Part shown: positions 6,619-10,221 of the stretch, piece after piece
How positions within the stretch are numbered: the first letter of the stretch is position 1
How the letters are laid out: every line of letters begins with the position of its first letter
NCBI GenBank assembly: GCA_013044415.1
Contig: JABEUO010000229.1
Location: forward strand, 1-10,221
Length of the DNA stretch: 10,221 bases
Source of the DNA: Acidimicrobiaceae bacterium
GTDB lineage: Bacteria > Actinomycetota > Acidimicrobiia > Acidimicrobiales > Acidimicrobiaceae
Direction: 5' to 3'
Position numbers and translations under genes: made by a program
Notes under the pieces: model-generated
Databases searched by the model: none
What the model saw: only the letters and a program-made list of their open reading frames with translations
Told to the model about the DNA's origin: nothing

Positions 6619-7014
6619 CCAAGGACTCCCATAGAACAATTCTGTCGGCGCACACTCTCGATTATCTTTGGCGCTCGCCTTGGAAATCGCCACCCCTTTT
6701 TGGACCGTATCTACCTCGTCATCCAAGAGATTCGTCGCATTACGCTCCCCAGCTATAGCGAACCACGATATCGCTGGGCTGGGATTCAGGATAAGAAGCA
6801 AGCTGCAGAGGACAAACCTCGCGAAGTGGCGTGAACAGCTCCCTATCCAGCGATGCCGACTCGTTGGCGTTATGCAAGTTGGTCGTGGGTGGCCCAAGGA
6901 AGCGAAACCGAGTAAATACACAACCGAGCCAAAAGTACCGTTACTGAGAAGAAGGTCGTCATCAGCCCAATAGTCATCAATCATAAAGCCAAGTACTTTA
7001 CCGATTGATCAGGC
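6619..7014. other. Convergent spacer between FMN protein and DevR-like gene
   Basis: About 400 bp between two converging genes. Reading frames of 101 codons (plus) and 148 codons (minus) overlap each other here, neither with family resemblance or a ribosome binding site; I regard both as chance. At the right end an interrupted stem is visible: ATCAATC (6976-6982) with GATTGAT (7003-7009) and TAAAG (6984-6988) with CTTTA (6996-7000). It begins just after the stop of the DevR-like gene and may help end that transcript, though no T-tract follows. Confidence 0.45.
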
Positions 7015-7671
7015 CTAATCGAGACCGTCTAGCTTCTTCCGTTCGGACAACCTGGCACCCAGTGCGGCAACCTGCGATCTGTGGCTCATTGATAGCTTGG
7101 CCAACAGGTTAGAGACATAGTTCTTGACCGTTTTCTCGGCGAGAAACATCTCATTTGCAATCTGCTTATTCGTCTGGCCATCAGTGATTAATTCGAGTAT
7201 TCTTCGCTCTTGGGCTGAAAGCTTAGAAAGCGGGTCATCCTCCTCTTTTGGAGACCTCAGTCTCGCCAAAACTCTAGCCGTGACCGCCGGATCCAGGAGA
7301 CTTTCGCCCCCCGCGACTCGACGGATTCCATCCACGAGGTCACCAAGCTTGATCTGCTTCAAGAGATACCCGGACGCACCGGCAAGAATCGATGAAAACA
7401 ATGCCTCGTCGTCGGAGTGTGACGTCAGCATGAGACAGGCGACACCTGGATAAGTCGATCTGATTTCCCTACAGAGTTCTATTCCGTCGCCATCAGGCAA
7501 CCGAACGTCAAGCAGCGCTACGTCAGGACGGGCGCTTGCAATACGCGCCAACGCCTCTTGGACCGAACCAGCCTCACCTGTCACCTGAAGATCATCCTCG
7601 GCGTCTACGAGGCTCGAAATGCCCCACCTAACTACCTCATGATCATCAACCAGGAATACCCTAATTGTCAT
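7015..7671 (-). CDS. devR: NarL/FixJ-family response regulator, DevR/DosR-like
   Basis: Two-component response regulator of the DevR/DosR type, which in mycobacteria switches on the hypoxia, nitric oxide and dormancy regulon. From the ATG at 7671 it has 218 residues (DosR 217). The receiver domain shows the acidic pair Asp9-Asp10 (FLVDDHEVV), phospho-acceptor Asp55 in LLDVRLPDGDGIELCRE, Thr83 and Lys105 (SGYLLKQIK). The LuxR-type helix-turn-helix covers about 150-205; its recognition helix EKTVKNYVSNLLAKL (from 179) is nearly identical to DosR, including the DNA-contacting Lys180, Lys183 and Asn184. A GTG six bases upstream is in frame, but the AGGG site has seven-base spacing to the ATG and only one base to the GTG, and the ATG start matches the DosR N-terminus. 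No cognate histidine kinase is in the window. Neighbouring Usp and FMN genes are typical DosR regulon types. Confidence 0.9.
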   Translation of the reverse strand: MTIRVFLVDDHEVVRWGISSLVDAEDDLQVTGEAGSVQEALARIASARPDVALLDVRLPDGDGIELCREIRSTYPGVACLMLTSHSDDEALFSSILAGASGYLLKQIKLGDLVDGIRRVAGGESLLDPAVTARVLARLRSPKEEDDPLSKLSAQERRILELITDGQTNKQIANEMFLAEKTVKNYVSNLLAKLSMSHRSQVAALGARLSERKKLDGLD

Positions 7672-7694
7672 ACTCACACCCTACCCACCGCCGG

Positions 7695-7732
7695 ACTATA
7701 TGGCAGAACAGAAGATACGGGCCAAAAGACCT
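7695..7732 (-). promoter_or_regulatory. Candidate devR promoter with DosR-like box
   Basis: On the minus strand AGGTCTTTTGGCCC (7732 to 7719) agrees with the DosR core GGGACTWWAGTCCC at 10 of 14 positions. Downstream lies TATAGT (7700 to 7695), a good -10. A weak -35, TTGGCC, falls inside the box. This arrangement suggests direct autoregulation of the devR-like gene, as known for mycobacterial devR. Pattern-based. Confidence 0.45.
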
Positions 7733-7836
7733 AAATCCCCCGCCAAATATACCTAAATATTCCGGGCCGACCTCGACGAACAGTAGACAAGAAGGAATCT
7801 TATTCGTACTCATACATTTCCAGCTATTAGGTCCAA

Positions 7837-7868
7837 GTGTTAAAAGTCACCTTGAACTGGAGTAGTAT
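7837..7868 (+). promoter_or_regulatory. Weaker DosR-like box and -10 upstream of first Usp gene
   Basis: GTGTTAAAAGTCAC (7837-7850; minus strand GTGACTTTTAACAC) shares its GTGACTTTT half with the box upstream of the FMN protein and matches the DosR core at 9 of 14. TAGTAT (7863-7868) could be a -10; the -35 position (TTAAAA, 7840-7845) lies inside the box. This would leave a leader of about 85 bases before the GTG at 7961. Confidence 0.3.
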
Positions 7869-7960
7869 CCAACTTAGGCGAGGCAATTAGTTCGATACCA
7901 TCGCGGTGTCCACAGAGTTAGCTGGTGTGCGTGGGGTCACGTAAGAGAGGTTGAATTAGC

Positions 7961-8392
7961 GTGATACGAAGGATACTCGTAGGGGTAGATGGGTCTGCCA
8001 ACTCCTTGGGTGCTCTAAATTGGACCATTGCCCTGGCGCAGCAGACAAATTCTGAAGTGATAGCGGTTCACGCAATGGGTCTAAAGCCGATCGAGCAGGA
8101 TGGTAGGTTCTTATCTCCCGAGGAGGCCAGACACATAACGGCAGATCTTCTCGACTCGATCTGGTGCGCCCCATTGAAGAATTCAGGAGTTAAGCATCAG
8201 AATCTGCTGGTGGAAGGTAGCCCGGTGACGGCACTTCTGGAGATCGCTGGCGAACTGGAGGTTGATCTGATCGTTGTTGGTACCCGTGGACACACCCTTG
8301 GGGAAGCCTCTCTCGGGAGTACGGCACATCGGATAATTGAGGATTCGAAAATACCAGTGGTGGTGCTGCCTCCAAGACCGGTCGATGGGTAA
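7961..8392 (+). CDS. Universal stress protein (UspA family), first of a pair
   Basis: A 143-residue single-domain Usp of the ATP-binding alpha/beta type. The first strand and loop RRILVGVDGS (3-12) carry Asp10, which contacts adenine in family structures. VDLIVVGTRGHTLGEASLGS (101-120) is the phosphate-binding stretch, and SKIPVVVLPP closes the last strand. In the G-x2-G-x9-G-[ST] signature this protein has only eight residues between Gly110 and Gly119, one fewer than usual, so nucleotide binding may be altered. Start is GTG with AGAGAGG ten bases upstream; an in-frame stop just before it excludes a longer start. It diverges from the DevR-like gene and precedes a second Usp by 119 bases. Usp proteins are frequent members of the DosR regulon. 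Confidence 0.9.
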   Translation: MIRRILVGVDGSANSLGALNWTIALAQQTNSEVIAVHAMGLKPIEQDGRFLSPEEARHITADLLDSIWCAPLKNSGVKHQNLLVEGSPVTALLEIAGELEVDLIVVGTRGHTLGEASLGSTAHRIIEDSKIPVVVLPPRPVDG

Positions 8393-8511
8393 AAAGGCGA
8401 GGGCAACAGGCGCCCACCAACGACGGCTGGAGCTTCAAGCTAATCAGTGAATTACATATTTAGCCTCGGATCCCGAAGCAAACTAGGGATAATGGCAGAA
8501 GGAGGATCAAG

Positions 8512-8976
8512 ATGGCGGAAATTAGAAACTTGGACATTCGACATAAGGGCGTCGTGGCAGTCGGAACTGATGGCTCGGAAGCGGCTACGAGGGCCGTCTC
8601 ATACGCCGCGTCCGAGGCCGTGACGAGGGGTAGCAAGCTACTGATCGTGCACAGCTGGTTCATTCCAAACTTCGGCTACGGATCCGCATATGTAGCTCCG
8701 ATCAATGAAATTGAAATTGCTGCCCAGGAGGTCGTCGACAAGGCAGTCGAGGGAACAAAGACGGCGTTCCCGGGTCTCGAGATAGAAGGAAGGCTGCTCG
8801 AGGGGACTCCCGGAGTTAGGTTGATCGAAGTCGCAGACACAGAAGCCGACATTGTAGTCATAGGTACTCGTGGACATGGCAGCTTTACCAGTCTTTTACT
8901 CGGTTCGGTAAGTGCATATGTCCTGCACCACAGTAAGATTCCCGTCCTGCTCATAAGGCCGGAACCGAGCCACTAG
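8512..8976 (+). CDS. Universal stress protein (UspA family), second of a pair
   Basis: A 154-residue single-domain Usp. VVAVGTDGSEAA (14-25) has the adenine-contacting Asp20, and VVIGTRGHGSFTSLLLGSVS (115-134) is a complete G-x2-G-x9-G-S nucleotide signature, unlike the shorter loop of the upstream paralogue. SKIPVLLIRPE ends the domain. The start ATG follows a strong AGAAGGAGG at six-base spacing, so expression may be high once transcribed. The 119-base gap to the first Usp could hold a separate promoter; a weak DosR-like word at 8387-8400 overlaps the end of the first Usp. Function: ATP-linked stress or dormancy adaptation, with the exact client unknown. Confidence 0.92.
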   Translation: MAEIRNLDIRHKGVVAVGTDGSEAATRAVSYAASEAVTRGSKLLIVHSWFIPNFGYGSAYVAPINEIEIAAQEVVDKAVEGTKTAFPGLEIEGRLLEGTPGVRLIEVADTEADIVVIGTRGHGSFTSLLLGSVSAYVLHHSKIPVLLIRPEPSH

Positions 8977-9039
8977 TGGCGTTACGGGCCAGGAGGGACG
9001 AACAAATCCAGTCTGACAACTCCCTCGCCCGGGCGGAGC

Positions 9040-9073
9040 GCCAAAAGACGGGGCCCTTTTACCCGACTTTGGC
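9040..9073 (+). terminator. Imperfect hairpin downstream of the Usp pair
   Basis: GCCAAA (9040-9045) pairs with TTTGGC (9068-9073); after a one-base bulge and one A-A mismatch, CGGG pairs with CCCG, leaving a nine-base loop. It lies about 65 bases after the second Usp gene and could end that transcript, but no T-tract follows. Part of it (GGGCCCTTTTACCC, 9051-9064) also resembles the DosR-like boxes at 9 of 14 core positions, so its role is ambiguous. Confidence 0.3.
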
Positions 9074-9183
9074 AGAAAAGGTCCTCCTTCTCGAACCAAG
9101 CAAACTTGCTTGAGGGAACTAGCTAGGCTCGCTAATTAGTGAAGGACGGTGTATTCCTTGAAAAGCGAAACGGCGACATCCAG

Positions 9184-9327
9184 ATGCGCTCAATAGCTGT
9201 TCTTTGGTGTTCGGCCGTCGCCTTTCGCGTTTTCGATGCTGCGTCGCAATCGCAAATCGAGAACCAGCCTCAAGCGAAGCTCGATTCTGCCGTAGCGACA
9301 AGTGCATCCGGTAGGTCCCGACCATAA
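9184..9327 (+). CDS. Doubtful small ORF ahead of the SHOCT protein
   Basis: A 47-codon frame from ATG 9184 (extendable in frame to GTG 9139). It begins MRSIAVLWCSAVAFRVF, which looks mildly like a hydrophobic leader. There is no ribosome binding site and no family is recognised. In favour, its TAA stop (9325-9327) is embedded in TAAGGAG, the ribosome binding site of the next gene, as in tight operons; this may be chance. Confidence 0.2.
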   Translation: MRSIAVLWCSAVAFRVFDAASQSQIENQPQAKLDSAVATSASGRSRP

Positions 9328-9339
9328 GGAGTCCCTAGC

Positions 9340-9636
9340 ATGATGAACTGGAGTGGCGGATTTTCTTGGATGCTCTTCGACCCCATTGCAATTTTGGTGG
9401 GTGCTGGGGTGATCGCCTACATGATCACACATCGACGCTCCAATGTTGCCTCAAACAATCACCACGGAATCGACGGCACATTGGCCTCTTCAAAGGGAGC
9501 AGACAGTGACATATCCCACCCCGAAGCCGATCCCCTCTCGGTGTTACGCAGTAGATATGCAAAGGGCGAAATCGACCACGATGAATTCGAGTCAAGGCTC
9601 GAAGGGCTTCTAAAGACCGAGCGCTTAAAAGAGTAG
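9340..9636 (+). CDS. Small membrane protein with C-terminal SHOCT domain
   Basis: A 98-residue protein with one predicted membrane segment near the N-terminus (about 10-30, MLFDPIAILVGAGVIAYMI) followed by a basic HRR stop-transfer, a polar linker (about 34-62), and a SHOCT domain DPLSVLRSRYAKGEIDHDEF (64-83) ending about residue 91. SHOCT is a short two-helix module often found at the ends of bacterial membrane and stress proteins, thought to mediate oligomerisation. Function is otherwise unknown. ATG is preceded by AAGGAG with eight-base spacing; a second in-frame ATG follows directly. No partner gene is clear downstream. Confidence 0.85.
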   Translation: MMNWSGGFSWMLFDPIAILVGAGVIAYMITHRRSNVASNNHHGIDGTLASSKGADSDISHPEADPLSVLRSRYAKGEIDHDEFESRLEGLLKTERLKE

Positions 9637-9910
9637 CTTTTAGCAAACAAATGGTCCAAGTTACAGCTCGAATCTACAGACCGCTTAGTCGGAAAATGCG
9701 AGGTCCCTTTGGCCAGGATCTCCTCGGCTAGCTTCCCTTTCTCGGCACAGTATGAAGGGGACACCTAGTCGCCTCCCTCGTCCGTACCAGCTAGAGGCTG
9801 TGTCCTTTGCTGCAGAGCTCAACTTTTCAGGGCAGTCCACTGGTTTCGTGGCGGCGGGGTACTTAGTCTGATTAGTTCTCGATGGAGCCTTGGGTCGAAA
9901 TCCAACCTCA

Positions 9911-9948
9911 ACTCTGCCAATCATGACTCTGCCAATCATGACTCTGCC
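9911..9948. repeat. 15-bp tandem repeat, 2.5 copies
   Basis: ACTCTGCCAATCATG occurs twice exactly (9911-9925, 9926-9940) and is followed by the partial copy ACTCTGCC (9941-9948). No dyad or coding role is clear. A 15-bp period is compatible with recent slippage. Confidence 0.8.
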
Positions 9949-10119
9949 TTCAGCCTTTGGATATCGACAGCCCTAATAACCGAGCGGAGGCATCACTGTC
10001 GACCGCAAATGCATTGACAAAAAGAGTATCCAGACCGCTCCACCTAATTGGGTACATTCGCGGGTCAGACCATATTTTTCCTCACACGGCGTAGCATTCG
10101 TCAGTTTCAATCCGCATTT

Positions 10120-10165
10120 TTCACCACTATTAGTGATTTCTCACTTAAGTTTTCTCACTTTAAGT
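10120..10165. repeat. AT-rich direct repeats TTTCTCACTT(T)AAGT
   Basis: TTTCTCACTTAAGT (10137-10150) is directly followed by TTTCTCACTTTAAGT (10151-10165), differing by one inserted T. Just upstream, TTTTCACC (from 10118) gives a third related word, and a dyad CACTA-T-TAGTG lies at 10125-10135. Repeated words of this kind in an AT-rich upstream region are typical of activator-binding sites. Confidence 0.5.
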
Positions 10166-10200
10166 CGACAATTTAATCAGTTGTATGGGTGGATACACAG

Positions 10201-10221
10201 ATGGTGGTGAGATCGATGAAG
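10201..10221 (+). CDS. Possible start of a gene cut by the right edge
   Basis: ATG at 10201 opens a frame reading MVVRSMK to the window end, with a weak GGGTGGA about eight bases upstream. The basic start and the AT-rich repeat region before it fit a gene start, but seven codons cannot establish it; ATG 10216 in the same frame is an alternative. Confidence 0.2.

Larger units (their letters stand above)
8977..9339. other. Spacer between second Usp and SHOCT protein
   Basis: Contains a perfect 12-bp palindrome GCCACTAGTGGC (8969-8980) overlapping the Usp stop codon, an imperfect hairpin at 9040-9073, and a 7-bp inverted repeat CAAGCAA/TTGCTTG at 9097-9112. Only one small, doubtful reading frame (9184-9327) is present. 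No RNA gene was recognised. Confidence 0.45.
9637..10200. other. Long non-coding right-end region
   Basis: About 560 bp without a convincing gene. The longest minus-strand frame (84 codons, about 9685-9939) starts inside the tandem repeat and looks like chance. The base composition shifts to AT-rich after about 10060, with tandem and direct repeats (see separate entries), as expected for a promoter region of a gene beyond the right edge. Confidence 0.45.

Noticed and set aside
6668..6973. 101-codon plus-strand frame in the convergent spacer
   Set aside because: No ribosome binding site, composition rich in Arg, Ser and Pro as in random frames, and no recognisable domain.
6538..6984. 148-codon minus-strand frame overlapping the end of the FMN protein gene
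   Set aside because: It overlaps a recognised family gene in antisense, has no family resemblance, and coincides with another chance frame on the plus strand.
7719..7740. The devR box as part of an intrinsic terminator
   Set aside because: The arms are too short for a stable stem and the position is upstream of a start codon with a good -10.
9701..9714. AGGTCCCTTTGGCC as another DosR-like box
   Set aside because: It resembles the devR box but has an extra base between half-sites and few matches to the core when aligned; no gene starts nearby on either strand.
9685..9939. 84-codon minus-strand frame beginning with repeated MIGRV
   Set aside because: The start and the repeated residues come from the 15-bp tandem DNA repeat; the rest is low-quality sequence with no domain.

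Overview
The window reads as a chromosomal stretch of an actinobacterium (Actinomycetota) with moderate GC content. This rests on the MurT/GatD lipid II amidotransferase pair, a response regulator very close to mycobacterial DevR/DosR, two universal stress proteins, an FMN split-barrel protein and a SHOCT-tail membrane protein, plus frequent GTG starts. The balanced base composition and long spacers suggest a lineage outside the high-GC Mycobacterium/Streptomyces groups, perhaps Acidimicrobiia; that placement is inference only. No rRNA, tRNA, CRISPR array, insertion sequence or phage gene was found.

Left part (62-3431): murT and gatD lie on the minus strand with a 1-base stop/start overlap (TAGTG) and should be co-translated to amidate peptidoglycan D-Glu. 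A 305-bp divergent spacer separates them from a LysR-type regulator on the plus strand. The spacer holds a perfect 13-bp hairpin and a T-N11-A dyad next to the lysR start.

Middle (3432-5942): an HSD17B4-like short-chain dehydrogenase sits alone behind a perfect 7-3-7 dyad. It is followed by a hairpin whose T-tract lies on the minus strand and by about 800 bp without a convincing gene. Then comes phoU, whose leader can form two mutually exclusive hairpins, one covering its ribosome binding site.

Right part (6030-8976): this looks like a small DevR/DosR-type stress module. It holds a split-barrel FMN protein, a DevR-like regulator on the opposite strand and two UspA-family proteins. DosR recognition-helix contact residues are conserved. 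DosR-like 14-bp sites (10 of 14 matches to the core GGGACTWWAGTCCC) lie upstream of both devR and the FMN protein; in the latter case the site would be centred at -42.5 if the transcript is leaderless. Weaker sites precede the Usp genes. No sensor kinase is in the window.

Right end (8977-10221): a spacer with hairpins, a doubtful small ORF, a SHOCT-domain membrane protein, a tandem 15-bp repeat and an AT-rich, direct-repeat-rich region that probably leads into a gene starting at or just past the right edge.
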